Of a stretch of DNA of 64,000 bases, positions 1-8,612 are shown in pieces. Origin of the DNA: Mycobacterium sp. 3519A. Its GTDB lineage: Bacteria > Actinomycetota > Actinomycetes > Mycobacteriales > Mycobacteriaceae. The notes below the pieces were generated by a model. It saw only the letters and a list, made by a program, of their open reading frames with translations, ran no database searches and was not told the DNA's origin. The stretch lies in assembly GCF_900240945.1 (NCBI RefSeq), contig NZ_OESG01000013.1, positions 1,488,001 to 1,552,000 of the forward strand. Reading direction: 5' to 3'. Numbering within the stretch: position 1 is the stretch's first letter; each line of letters starts with the position of its first letter. Both the position numbers and the translations under genes were made by a program.

Positions 1-467
1 GGATTCCAGGCCAGCAAAATCCGGGATGCCGATCCGACGTGCAGCGGAATGACCTTGCCCACGTACATGTCCCGGCGCAGCGCATGACGCGTTTCGGCCA
101 CCGCGACGCATACCCTGAAGTTCTGTTCGACCTTGAAGAAGCAGGCGGTCTCACCGGTCTTGTCCCGGATCTCCTTGAGCACAGGGTTGACCACCGCCAG
201 CACGTCGAGGTCCTTCAACGCGGTGGCGGCCCAGTACGACATCCGCACACCGATCCTGATCCGATCACCTGTCCTGTCGAGCAGACCCTGCGCGACCATG
301 TTGCTGACCAGGCGCTGGACGGTCGAGGTGGGCAGGCCGGTCGCCTGCTGGATCTCGCCGAGCGACATATCGGGATGGGTCAGCGAGAAGGCATCGAGGA
401 TCTCGGTGATCTTGCCGAGCACCAGCAGTGGTTGCTGCTTGGTCGACGCGGCGTCTTCGGTTGCCAT
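1..467 (-). CDS. IclR-family transcriptional regulator (C-terminus beyond window)
   Basis: The minus-strand frame from the ATG at 467 runs off the left edge, giving about 155 residues. Residues 15-65 read as an IclR winged helix-turn-helix: LGEIQQATGLPTSTVQRLVS is the recognition part, followed by NMVAQGLLDRTG. The start of the ligand-binding domain follows, with DKTGETACFFKVEQNF. The gene begins 9 bases after the stop of the HMG-CoA-lyase-like gene and is the last visible gene of a four-gene operon, so it most likely controls that operon. The effector-binding half is outside the window, so the ligand cannot be judged. The Shine-Dalgarno sequence is weak, as expected for a gene read by translational coupling. 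Confidence 0.85.
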   Translation of the reverse strand, partial: MATEDAASTKQQPLLVLGKITEILDAFSLTHPDMSLGEIQQATGLPTSTVQRLVSNMVAQGLLDRTGDRIRIGVRMSYWAATALKDLDVLAVVNPVLKEIRDKTGETACFFKVEQNFRVCVAVAETRHALRRDMYVGKVIPLHVGSASRILLAWN

Positions 468-476
468 GACGAGAAT

Positions 477-1415
477 CTACCCGCGGTCGATGACCCATTC
501 GAACGCCTTGGCCTTGGAACGCGCGCCCTGCGCGGTCCGCGACCGGTTCGGTTCGCCGAGTTCGGCGAGCAGTTTGTCGGAGATGTCCACGATGGACGCC
601 AGCGTGGCAGGCGTGAACCAGTCCGGGCGGATCGCGAACAGCAGGTCTTCGCTGCTGGTGTTGCCGCTGGCGCCGGGTGCGAACGGGCAACCGCCGAGAC
701 CGCCGAGAGAACCGTCGACCATGGTGGCGCCTGCATCGATCGCGGCGAGCGTGTTCGCCACGCCGAGACCCCAGGTGTCATGCCCGTGAAAGACGATGCG
801 GCGCTGCGGAGTCCATGCCTTGAGCGTCGCGATCAGATCAGTGACCTGCGTGGGGATGGCCTGCCCGACGGTGTCGCACACGACGGTGTCGTCCGCCCCC
901 GCGGTGCGCGGGTCAGCGGCAATGCCGATCACTCGTTCGGGACTGATCAGGCCCTCGAACGGGCACGTGAACGCCGTCGCGATACACAACTGGATGCTGC
1001 CGCCGACCTCCCTGGCGATCCGCACGGCATCGGGCATCGCCGCGACGCTGTCCTCGGTGCTGCGCCCGATGTTGGCCTTGTTGTGAGAGTCCGACGCGGA
1101 AAAGCAGTACTGGAAGTTCCGCGCGCCGGCGGCCGCCGCCTTCTCCACGTGCCGCGGCGTCGCCACCCAGATCCAACAACGTTCGAGTTCGTCGGCGGTC
1201 AGTGCCGCGACGACGTCGAGCGTATCGGCAAGCGGCGGAACGAGGTCCGGTCGCGCCATCGACCCGATCTCGAGCGCGGGAACTCCGAGCGCCAGCAACT
1301 CGCGGACGATCTCCACCTTGCGCTCGGTGGGGAGCTTTTTCGCGGTCAGTTGCAGTCCGTCGCGCAATGTCACGTCGCGCAGTTCGGCGCGCGGGGTGTA
1401 TGGACGTGGTGTCAT
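477..1415 (-). CDS. Hydroxymethylglutaryl-CoA lyase family protein
   Basis: 312 residues, the usual size for HMG-CoA lyases, which cleave (S)-3-hydroxy-3-methylglutaryl-CoA to acetyl-CoA and acetoacetate. The TIM-barrel metal/substrate motif DVTLRDGLQ is at 14-22, the metal-binding HGHDTWGLG is near 210, and the flexible catalytic-cysteine loop GGLGGCPFAPGASGN is near 240-254. Its ATG overlaps the stop of the CaiB-type CoA-transferase by four bases, so the two are translationally coupled. This suggests that the transferase makes the CoA ester which this enzyme cleaves. Paralogues in bacteria act on related 3-hydroxy-acyl-CoAs, so the exact substrate is inferred. Confidence 0.85.
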   Translation of the reverse strand: MTPRPYTPRAELRDVTLRDGLQLTAKKLPTERKVEIVRELLALGVPALEIGSMARPDLVPPLADTLDVVAALTADELERCWIWVATPRHVEKAAAAGARNFQYCFSASDSHNKANIGRSTEDSVAAMPDAVRIAREVGGSIQLCIATAFTCPFEGLISPERVIGIAADPRTAGADDTVVCDTVGQAIPTQVTDLIATLKAWTPQRRIVFHGHDTWGLGVANTLAAIDAGATMVDGSLGGLGGCPFAPGASGNTSSEDLLFAIRPDWFTPATLASIVDISDKLLAELGEPNRSRTAQGARSKAKAFEWVIDRG

Positions 1416-2620
1416 GTCAGCGCTCCTATCTCGTCGTCGCTGAGGCCGAGCACCGAGGAGAGCACCTCACGGGTGTGCTCGCCGAGGTCGGGTCCGACGT
1501 TGCGGATCGGCAGCGACGCGCCACCGATCACGGGGACGATGCCGGGAAAGCCGACCGACTTGGGCTGTGCCTCGCCGGTGTCGACGTCGAAGTGCTGGAT
1601 CATGTTTCGCGCCTCGTACTGTTCGTCGGCGCAGATGTCGGCGGCGGTGTAGATGGGTCCGGACGGCACCCCCGCCTCGTCGAGCAGCTTGAGGGCTTCG
1701 TCGCGGCCGTGCCGGCCGGTCCACTGCCCGATCGCGGCGTCGAGTTCGTCCCGGCGGCGCCAGCGCCCCGCATTGGTCTGCAGGTCGGGATCGTCGGCGA
1801 GGTCGGGCCTTCCGATGGTATGCATGTAGCGCTGGAATATCGCGTCGCCGTTGCCTGCCACGATGATGTTGGTGCCGTCGGCGCAGGGGTAGGCGTTACT
1901 GGGCGCAATACCCTCCATCCGCCCGCCGACGCGTTCGCGTGTGACGCCGTAGGCGAGGTAGTCGGGAACCAGCGATTCCATCACCGAGAGCACGGACTCG
2001 TTCAACGCGACGTCGATGATGCGTTGTGGGAGTGGGGCTTTGACGCGTTCACGCTGAAACAGCGCCATCACGGTGCCGAAGGCGGCGTAGATGCCTGCGA
2101 TCGAGTCGCCGATGGACACCCCGGTACGCACCGGAGGCCGGTCCGGGTCGCCGACGAGTTCCCGCAGCCCGCCGAAGGCTTCGGCCACCGCGGCGAACCC
2201 CGGCCTTTCCGCTAACGGACCGGTCTGGCCGAACGCGGAGATGCGGGTGATCACCAGGTCGGGGTTGACGCGATCGAGTTGCTCGGGGCCGAGCCCCCAC
2301 TTTTCCAGCGTGCCCGGACGAAAGTTCTCCAGCAGCACGTCGCAGTGCCGGATGAGGTCGAGCACGAGCTTCCTGCCGTGCTCGGTCTTGAGGTCCAGCA
2401 CGACGGACTTCTTGTTGCGGTTGATGGTGCGGTAGAGCATCGAAGTGTTGCCCGAGTACAGCCTCCAGTTGCGCAACTCGTCGCCGGTCAGCGGGCGCTC
2501 CACCTTGATGACCTCGGCGCCGAAATCGGCCAGCATCCGGCCCGCGGTCGGGGCGGCGATGTAGTTGCCGAGCTCGAGCACCCGCACGCCGGCGAGTGGG
2601 CGAATGTCGTTGGTGTTCAA
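1412..2620 (-). CDS. CaiB/BaiF family CoA-transferase (type III)
   Basis: 402 residues, a standard single-domain type III CoA-transferase that moves CoA between carboxylic acids through an aspartyl-CoA anhydride. The N-terminus GVRVLELGNYIAAP and LLENFRPGTLEKWGL near 96-110 are family hallmarks, and the catalytic aspartate is D172 in GVSIGDSIAG. The start is a TTG at 2620 with GAGGAA six bases upstream. It lies 18 bases after the GntP-type permease and overlaps the HMG-CoA-lyase-like gene by ATGA. The context points to activation of an imported hydroxy-dicarboxylate. The acid used is not shown by the sequence. Confidence 0.88.
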   Translation of the reverse strand: MNTNDIRPLAGVRVLELGNYIAAPTAGRMLADFGAEVIKVERPLTGDELRNWRLYSGNTSMLYRTINRNKKSVVLDLKTEHGRKLVLDLIRHCDVLLENFRPGTLEKWGLGPEQLDRVNPDLVITRISAFGQTGPLAERPGFAAVAEAFGGLRELVGDPDRPPVRTGVSIGDSIAGIYAAFGTVMALFQRERVKAPLPQRIIDVALNESVLSVMESLVPDYLAYGVTRERVGGRMEGIAPSNAYPCADGTNIIVAGNGDAIFQRYMHTIGRPDLADDPDLQTNAGRWRRRDELDAAIGQWTGRHGRDEALKLLDEAGVPSGPIYTAADICADEQYEARNMIQHFDVDTGEAQPKSVGFPGIVPVIGGASLPIRNVGPDLGEHTREVLSSVLGLSDDEIGALT

Positions 2621-2638
2621 TATGTTCCTCGATCAGGG

Positions 2639-4030
2639 TCAGAACAGGACGCTCATCGGCAGGATGAGCAGGATGGCCACGACGGAGGCGACCGATACGC
2701 CGACCGTGACGGTTTTCAGCGCACCGCGAGTCGACTGCCCCAACAGGGATTGCAGAAGCCAGAACGTATTGCTGGTGACGTGCACCGCGAACAGCGATCC
2801 GGCGCCCGCGGCCAGGGCGATCAATACCGGATCCAGCCCGATGATCGGAGCGACCGGTGCCAGGATGCCCGCGGAGGTGATCGCCGAGATCGTCACGGAA
2901 CCCACCGCGACGTGCAGTGCGGCCGCGATCACCCAGACCACAAGCAGCGGTGCGGCGGTGCTGGCGGTGAAGTATTCGCCGAGGATGTCGCCGAGTCCGG
3001 CGGCTTTGATGGTGGCGGCCAGCGAGCCACCGACGCCGGTGAGAATCAGGATCTGCCCGCTCTCTTTGAATCCGGTGGCGATCGCGCGCTGAATGGGTTC
3101 GGTGCCAAGGACATAACGGCCGACGAAGCTGGTGCCGATCAGTCCGATCAGCAGCGCGATGACAGGGGAGGAGAGGAACTTGACGATCGGATTGTGAACG
3201 TCGGCGGCGTCGAGAATCGCGCCGGTGGCGATCAGCACCAGCGAGGTCAGCATCGGGGCGAACAGCACGATCAGCGGTGTCTGGGTCCGGGTGACCGTCG
3301 CAGTTGTGGTGGCGACTCCACCGCCTGCATCCGATGTGCTTGTGTCGTCGTCAATTTCGTTGTGCCCTGCTTCTTCACCGAGGAACTCTTGTTCGTCGCG
3401 CTCCGGGTTCCACCAGCCGTGGTTGAACAGGAAGGACATGATCGCCACCGAGATCGCGACGGTGGGGATGACCAGGAGCACGCCGAACAGCAGGTACTTG
3501 CCCAGTGGCACCCCGAGCAGGCCCGCCAGAGCAAGGGCGCCGACACCGGGAACTGTCAACACGATTCCGCATTCCAGGCCGATGGCCATCGCGGTCGCCA
3601 TGCGGGCGGTGCCGTTCTTGCCGATCTTCTTCGCGAGGCTACGTCCCAGCGGTGCCGAAATGACAAGCAACACATCGAGAAAGATCGACTGGAGCAAGGT
3701 GGCGATCGTCAGTGACATCGCGTAGGGCATGCGGTTGGCACCGAAGATCTTCAACAGTGTCTGCACCAAACGCTGGATCGCGCCGGTCTGTTGCAGTATG
3801 GCGCCCATCAGCACGCCGAACGCAATCAGCAGGCCGACTTCGGCCATGATGTCGCCGAACCCCGTCATGATGGCGTCGATGGTCTTGTCCACGCCGAGAC
3901 CGGCGGCCAGGCCGAGATATGCGGAGCCAACCACCAACGACACGACCGGGTTGAACTTGAATCGCACGATCATGACGACGACCGCGATGATCGCGACCGC
4001 GGTGTTGATGACGACGGCGGTATGTGACAT
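2639..4030 (-). CDS. GntP-family (gluconate:H+ symporter type) organic acid permease
   Basis: I start it at the ATG at 4030, which has AAAGGGG upstream. A longer reading to 4135 adds a non-membrane leader and has no ribosome site. The 463-residue protein is hydrophobic throughout, with about 12-14 membrane segments. The first is MSHTAVVINTAVAIIAVVVM, and a charged, low-complexity loop rich in Glu, Asp and Thr lies near 215-250. The family imports gluconate and related hydroxy acids by proton symport. It is the promoter-proximal gene of the operon with the CoA-transferase and lyase, so it probably brings in their substrate. The divergent spacer to the F420 oxidoreductase is 213 bases. Confidence 0.82.
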   Translation of the reverse strand: MSHTAVVINTAVAIIAVVVMIVRFKFNPVVSLVVGSAYLGLAAGLGVDKTIDAIMTGFGDIMAEVGLLIAFGVLMGAILQQTGAIQRLVQTLLKIFGANRMPYAMSLTIATLLQSIFLDVLLVISAPLGRSLAKKIGKNGTARMATAMAIGLECGIVLTVPGVGALALAGLLGVPLGKYLLFGVLLVIPTVAISVAIMSFLFNHGWWNPERDEQEFLGEEAGHNEIDDDTSTSDAGGGVATTTATVTRTQTPLIVLFAPMLTSLVLIATGAILDAADVHNPIVKFLSSPVIALLIGLIGTSFVGRYVLGTEPIQRAIATGFKESGQILILTGVGGSLAATIKAAGLGDILGEYFTASTAAPLLVVWVIAAALHVAVGSVTISAITSAGILAPVAPIIGLDPVLIALAAGAGSLFAVHVTSNTFWLLQSLLGQSTRGALKTVTVGVSVASVVAILLILPMSVLF

Positions 4031-4137
4031 GGGTACGGCCCCTTTGCACGTTCGGCTTGGTATGTCACGGCTGGTCACGGGAGATGTGATCCAAGACTCA
4101 TCCATATTATGAGCACAGACCCACGATATAAGCAAGC

Positions 4138-4156
4138 ACGGACGTCTTTGGTCCGT
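4138..4156. promoter_or_regulatory. Inverted repeat in the divergent GntP / F420-oxidoreductase spacer
   Basis: ACGGAC (4138-4143) and GTCCGT (4151-4156) form a perfect 6-bp inverted repeat around a 7-base spacer. It lies about 108 bases from the permease start and 88 bases from the GTG of the oxidoreductase. A TATTAT hexamer at 4105-4110 could be a -10 box. It could be the operator for the IclR regulator of the minus-strand operon, but nothing here proves which protein binds. Confidence 0.4.
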
Positions 4157-4243
4157 TCAGCAGGGCATATGTCCCAAAAGTGGCGGGTTACCGTCAAGAT
4201 GTTTGTGAGCTCAACGGTTGCGGCGACAGCAAGGGGTTTGGCA

Positions 4244-5284
4244 GTGAGACCTGTACTCGACGAACTGGGCTACTACTTGTTGGCCGGTGCCGGCGGCGAG
4301 GGTCCTGCCACGTTGATGGACGAGGCTCGGCGCGGCGAAGAAATGGGCTTCGGCACCGCGTTCATCTCGGAGCGATGGAACGTCAAGGAAGCGTCATCGC
4401 TCGTCGGCGCCGCCTGTGCGGTCACCAACCGGATGCAAATCGCCACCGCCGCAACGAATCACAACACCCGACACCCGCTGATCACGGGTTCGTGGGCGAC
4501 CACCATGCATCGTCTCTCCGGCGGACGGTTCACCCTCGGCCTTGGCCGCGGTATCGCGGCGATGTACGCGGCGTTCGGCATCTCGGCGGTGACCACGGCG
4601 CAGATGGAGGACTTCGCCAACGTCATGCGCCGACTGTGGCGCGGCGAGGTGATCTTCAACCACGACGGGCCGATCGGCAACTACCAGGTGCTGTTCCTCG
4701 ATCCCGATTTCCGCGAGGACATCCGGTTGGCGCTCGTGGCGTTCGGTCCTCAGACTCTGGCGCTGGGCGGGCGGGTCTTCGACGACGTCATCCTGCACAC
4801 CTACTTCACGCCCGATACGCTGCAGCGCTGCGTGAAGACGGTGAAAGACGCCGCGGAGAAAGCGGGCCGCGATCCCGACAGCGTGCGGGTGTGGTCCTGC
4901 TTCGCGACCGTCGGTGATCATCTGCCCGAGGAACTGCGGTTGAAGAAGACCGTGGCCCGGTTGGCGACCTATCTGCAGGGCTACGGCGATCTGCTGGTGA
5001 AGACCAACGGCTGGGATCCCGCTGTGCTGCAACGCTTCCGAGAGGACTCCGTCGTCACCTCGATTCCCGGCGGCATCGACCACAAGGCCAGCGCAGAGCA
5101 GATCGAGCACATCGCCGGATTGATCCCTGACGAATGGTTGGAGCCGTCAGCCACCGGGTCAGCGCAGCAGTGCGTCGAGCGGATCCGCAAGGAGTTCGAC
5201 TACGGCGCAGACGCGGTCATCATGCACGGCGCCACTCCCGACGAACTCGAACCGATCGTCGACGCCTACCGCGTGAGCCGGTGA
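4244..5284 (+). CDS. LLM-class F420-dependent oxidoreductase
   Basis: 346 residues from the GTG at 4244, chosen because AAGGGG lies at 4231-4236. The frame is open back to 4109, but that leader (many Thr, Arg and Ser) is unlike the family. The core is a luciferase-like (beta/alpha)8 barrel: AFISERWNVKEASSL, then IATAATNHNTRHPL, the GGRFTLGLGRG turn that contacts the F420 deazaflavin, and a C-terminal GLIPDEWLEPSATGS segment. Such enzymes move hydride with coenzyme F420 in mycobacteria. The substrate is unknown. It stands alone between the minus-strand operon and a 347-base spacer. Confidence 0.85.
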   Translation: MRPVLDELGYYLLAGAGGEGPATLMDEARRGEEMGFGTAFISERWNVKEASSLVGAACAVTNRMQIATAATNHNTRHPLITGSWATTMHRLSGGRFTLGLGRGIAAMYAAFGISAVTTAQMEDFANVMRRLWRGEVIFNHDGPIGNYQVLFLDPDFREDIRLALVAFGPQTLALGGRVFDDVILHTYFTPDTLQRCVKTVKDAAEKAGRDPDSVRVWSCFATVGDHLPEELRLKKTVARLATYLQGYGDLLVKTNGWDPAVLQRFREDSVVTSIPGGIDHKASAEQIEHIAGLIPDEWLEPSATGSAQQCVERIRKEFDYGADAVIMHGATPDELEPIVDAYRVSR

Positions 5285-5631
5285 TTTGTGTGATGCCTGA
5301 GCCGTGGGTGCCGTTGATCCAAACGATCACGAACCGACGCTATCTTTCCGTCGACTTGCCCTCGAACGGCTAACGGCCACCAGACGATAGAGCACCCTTT
5401 TCTTGCCTTGGAACGTCCTGAATTTCGACTGCGCAACGTCGGCCACGGCGTTGCAGCAACGACGCTGCCGCAGTTCGCCACGGGCGTAGCCCTGCCCTTG
5501 GACCCGCTCGGCCACAGCCGCCCGAATCGTAGATTGAGCCAAAAAAGTCCACTCAAGATTGGCTGTCGGCGACATAGGGGGGTGCAGCCCGCCTCACTAG
5601 CGTCTCACCTCATCTCAGAGAAGGGGTTGCG
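5285..5631. other. 347-base intergenic spacer with no convincing gene
   Basis: Between the F420 oxidoreductase and the aldehyde dehydrogenase. The only notable open frame is a minus-strand one of 82 codons (5327-5575) whose product resembles nothing I know and has no ribosome site, so I do not call it. AAGGGG at 5621-5626 is the ribosome site for the next gene. I see no clear terminator hairpin. The promoter of the three-gene dehydrogenase/permease operon should lie here. Confidence 0.5.
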
Positions 5632-7128
5632 GTGGCCGAAGTCAGCATGCCGGTGCGAGTCAAGGAGTTCCTCGAACAAGAGCAACAGCTCTACATCGGC
5701 GGCGGCTTCACCGACTGCTCGGGCGACGTACGTGTACCTGTGCTGGACCCCGCATCCGGTGAACAGATCACCACCGTTGCAGAAGCCACCGCCACTGACA
5801 TCGATGCTGCGGTCGACGCAGCGCGCAAAGCGTTCGAGTCGCCCGAATGGCGTCAGATGTCTCCGTCAGAACGAGGGCGCATCATCTGGAAGCTCGCCGA
5901 CCTCATCGAAGAGCACGCCGAGGAGTTCGCCTTCCTCGACTCTTTGGACAACGGCAAACCGATCAGCCTGACGAGGACAGCCGACGTTCCGCTGTCGGTA
6001 GACCTGTTCCGCTACATGGCCGGGTGGGCGACGAAGATCGAGGGCAACACCATAGACCACGGTGTTCCGTATGCGCCCACAAGCAAATTCTTCACTTACA
6101 CCCGCAAGGTCCCGGTAGGGGTTGTCGCACAAATCATTCCGTGGAATTACCCGCTGATGATGGCGGCCTATAAGCTCGCGCCCGCGTTCGCGGCCGGCTG
6201 CACCGTTGTGCTCAAGCCGGCTGAGCAGACGCCGCTCTCTGTCCTGTACCTGGCGGATCTGGTCCGTGAGGCAGGGTTCCCGTCGGGCGTGTACAACGTG
6301 GTCACTGGCTACGGCGAGTCGGTCGGGGATTATCTGAGTCGCCACCCCGGCATCGACAAGGTCGCCTTCACCGGGTCGACCGAGGTCGGGCGCCTCATCG
6401 TCCACAATGCCGCGGAGTCGCTCAAACGGGTTTCACTGGAGCTGGGCGGCAAATCACCGAACATCATCTTCGACGACGCCGACCTCGACGTCGCGATCCC
6501 GAAGGCAGCCCAAGCGATCTTCTTCAATCAAGGCCAGGCGTGCTGCGCTGGCTCGCGGTTATTTGTGCACCGCAGCGTGTTAGACGAGGTGGTGGAAGGC
6601 ATTTCAAAGCTCGCCGCGGCAATGCCGATGGGACGTGGACAGGACGATGAGGTCGAACTCGGGCCGCTGATATCGCGTGAGCAGGTCGATCGGGTATCTC
6701 AGTTCGTCGCCACGGCTAAGACCGACGGCGGGATGGTGACCGGCGGTGACCTCGTCGAGCCCGGCTACTTCATGCGCCCGGCAGTCATCACTGACCTGCC
6801 GAACACTTCGAAGGCGGTGCAGGACGAGATCTTTGGGCCCGTGGTGGCCGTGATCCCGTTCGACACCGAGGAAGAGGTCATCCGCGAGGCCAACAACACG
6901 TCTTACGGGCTGGCTGCCGCGATTTGGACTCGCGACGTCTCGCGGGCGCACCGCGTCTCTGACGCACTTGACGCCGGCACGGTCTGGGTGAATACCTACC
7001 ACATCTACGATGCTGCGTTGCCCTTCGGCGGGTTCAAGCAGTCCGGATGGGGACGCGAGATGGGTCACGAAGTCTTCAACTCCTACACCGAGACCAAGAC
7101 CGTCTGCATTGAGCTTCATCCACGCTGA
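5632..7128 (+). CDS. NAD(P)+-dependent aldehyde dehydrogenase
   Basis: 498 residues from a GTG with AAGGGG 5 bases upstream, the normal length of the ALDH superfamily, which oxidises aldehydes to acids. Visible catalytic residues are N172 in IIPWNYPLM, the general base E270 in SLELGGKSPN, and the nucleophile C304 in FFNQGQACCAGSRLF, together with the nucleotide-binding FTGSTEVGR near 247-255. It is followed after 12 bases by an NCS1 permease and then a zinc alcohol dehydrogenase. The three probably oxidise an imported alcohol to an acid in two steps. Third codon positions look a little less GC-rich than in neighbouring genes, a weak hint of transfer. The substrate is unknown. Confidence 0.9.
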   Translation: MAEVSMPVRVKEFLEQEQQLYIGGGFTDCSGDVRVPVLDPASGEQITTVAEATATDIDAAVDAARKAFESPEWRQMSPSERGRIIWKLADLIEEHAEEFAFLDSLDNGKPISLTRTADVPLSVDLFRYMAGWATKIEGNTIDHGVPYAPTSKFFTYTRKVPVGVVAQIIPWNYPLMMAAYKLAPAFAAGCTVVLKPAEQTPLSVLYLADLVREAGFPSGVYNVVTGYGESVGDYLSRHPGIDKVAFTGSTEVGRLIVHNAAESLKRVSLELGGKSPNIIFDDADLDVAIPKAAQAIFFNQGQACCAGSRLFVHRSVLDEVVEGISKLAAAMPMGRGQDDEVELGPLISREQVDRVSQFVATAKTDGGMVTGGDLVEPGYFMRPAVITDLPNTSKAVQDEIFGPVVAVIPFDTEEEVIREANNTSYGLAAAIWTRDVSRAHRVSDALDAGTVWVNTYHIYDAALPFGGFKQSGWGREMGHEVFNSYTETKTVCIELHPR

Positions 7129-7140
7129 GGGACAACAGCC

Positions 7141-8604
7141 TTGAGCAACGAGCACCTGCTCGAGCAGCAGACCATCCAACCGATCCCATCCGATAAGCGT
7201 CATGGGCATCCGCGCGATCTCTTCCGGCTGTGGTTCGGTGTCAACTTCATGCCCCTCACCGTGGTCACTGGCGCACTGGGGACAACCATCTTCGGGTTGA
7301 GCTTCGCGTGGTCACTCGTCGCCGTAGTGGTCGGCAACGCTATCGGCGCGGTGTTCATGGCGCTGCACTCGGTGCAAGGCGCGGTGCTCGGCGTCCCGCA
7401 GATGATTCAGAGCCGTGGTCAGTTCGGCATGAAGGGCTCCGCGCTTGTCGTAGTGATCGTGCTGATGATGTACATCGGTTTCCTTGCCTCGATCGTCACT
7501 CTTGGCGGACAGACCTTGAATCAAGCCTTCAAAGGCCACATTTCGGTTGATTCCGGCATCGTGGTCACCGGCGTTCTCACAACGGTCATCGTGATCTTCG
7601 GGTACCGCCTGATACACGTCTTCAACCGCATTGTGCTCCCGCTGTTTGTGCTCGGCGTCATCGTCATGTTCGTCTGGATGCTTCTGGTCGAGCGAGTGCC
7701 GTCGAGCGCGTTCAGCAACGGCGGGTCCACACTGGCCGGGTTCCTCAGCATGACCTCGGTCGCGGCGGTGTGGCAGATCGCTTACGCGCCTTATGTTTCG
7801 GACTACTCGCGTTACATGCCCGTGGACATCAACCCGCGCCGCACCTTCTGGTTCTCCTGGGGAGGGACCGCGCTCGGCGGATCGATCCTGATGCTCGCGG
7901 GAGTCCTCGCCGGTGCCATCGCGCCCAGCGGAGATCCGCTCGGTGTCATCACCGATTACACCGGCGGGATCGCCTGGCTGATCATGGTCATCTTCTTCAT
8001 TGGCGCGGTTGATGCGTCGGTCATCAATCTCTACGGGCCAGCACTGTGCTTCGTGACTCTGGTTCAGACTTTCAAGGCCGACTGGCTGCCCGGGGCGCGG
8101 GCGCGCGCTCTCGTGACGCTCATGTGGATGGCCATCGCGCTCTACTTGGCGCTGTTCCTTGCCGACCAGTTCCTGGGGAACTACTCGAACTTCGTACTCA
8201 TGCTGCTATACGTCCTGGTGCCATGGTCGGCCATCAACTTGATCGACTACTATCTGATCAAGCGCGCGCATTACGATGTGCCGTCGTTCTTCGACGCCAG
8301 GGGCGGGATCTACGGTCAGGTGATCTGGCCGGCGATGATCGCCTACGTCATCGGGGTTTTGGTACAGATCCCGTTCTTCACGTTGAGCTTCTACACCGGG
8401 CCTGCTGCCACCGCTCTCGACCATGTCGACGTTGCTTGGCTGGTGGGGCTTGTCGTGACCTTTGTTGTCTATTACCCGATGGCTAAGGCCAAGTCCCAGT
8501 CCATCGTCGCTCCCGGGCGAACGGATATCTCGACTGGAACGGCTGAAGGCGATGGCTTGGGGCGCGCTGCATCAAGCTCTCCTGCCAGCGATCTAGGAGT
8601 TTGA
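7141..8604 (+). CDS. NCS1-family permease (cytosine/purine/allantoin type)
   Basis: 487 residues from a TTG with GAGGGA about 9 bases upstream. It is strongly hydrophobic, with about 12 membrane segments. The N-terminal PRDLFRLWFGVNFMPLTVVT and the VSDYSRYMPVD segment after the sixth helix (about 220-230) are typical of nucleobase:cation symporter 1 proteins. NCS1 members import nucleobases, allantoin, hydantoins or thiamine with Na+ or H+. Flanked by an aldehyde and an alcohol dehydrogenase, this one probably imports a hydroxymethyl or alcohol-bearing compound instead. Its stop overlaps the ribosome site of the next gene. Confidence 0.85.
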   Translation: MSNEHLLEQQTIQPIPSDKRHGHPRDLFRLWFGVNFMPLTVVTGALGTTIFGLSFAWSLVAVVVGNAIGAVFMALHSVQGAVLGVPQMIQSRGQFGMKGSALVVVIVLMMYIGFLASIVTLGGQTLNQAFKGHISVDSGIVVTGVLTTVIVIFGYRLIHVFNRIVLPLFVLGVIVMFVWMLLVERVPSSAFSNGGSTLAGFLSMTSVAAVWQIAYAPYVSDYSRYMPVDINPRRTFWFSWGGTALGGSILMLAGVLAGAIAPSGDPLGVITDYTGGIAWLIMVIFFIGAVDASVINLYGPALCFVTLVQTFKADWLPGARARALVTLMWMAIALYLALFLADQFLGNYSNFVLMLLYVLVPWSAINLIDYYLIKRAHYDVPSFFDARGGIYGQVIWPAMIAYVIGVLVQIPFFTLSFYTGPAATALDHVDVAWLVGLVVTFVVYYPMAKAKSQSIVAPGRTDISTGTAEGDGLGRAASSSPASDLGV

Positions 8605-8612
8605 GGAGAAGA

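Noticed and set aside
2279..3715. Long plus-strand open frame opposite the CoA-transferase and permease genes
   Set aside because: Composition rich in Arg, Gln, His and Asp with no family pattern; it is the mirror of the well-supported minus-strand genes in high-GC DNA. The same applies to long mirror frames at 22048-23118, 28283-29932, 46528-48429 and 57116-58777.
4109..4243. 45-residue N-terminal extension of the F420 oxidoreductase
   Set aside because: It contains the putative operator, is unlike the family, and the GTG at 4244 has a good ribosome site.
5327..5575. 82-codon minus-strand open frame in the intergenic spacer
   Set aside because: No ribosome site, no recognisable domain, and no support from neighbours.
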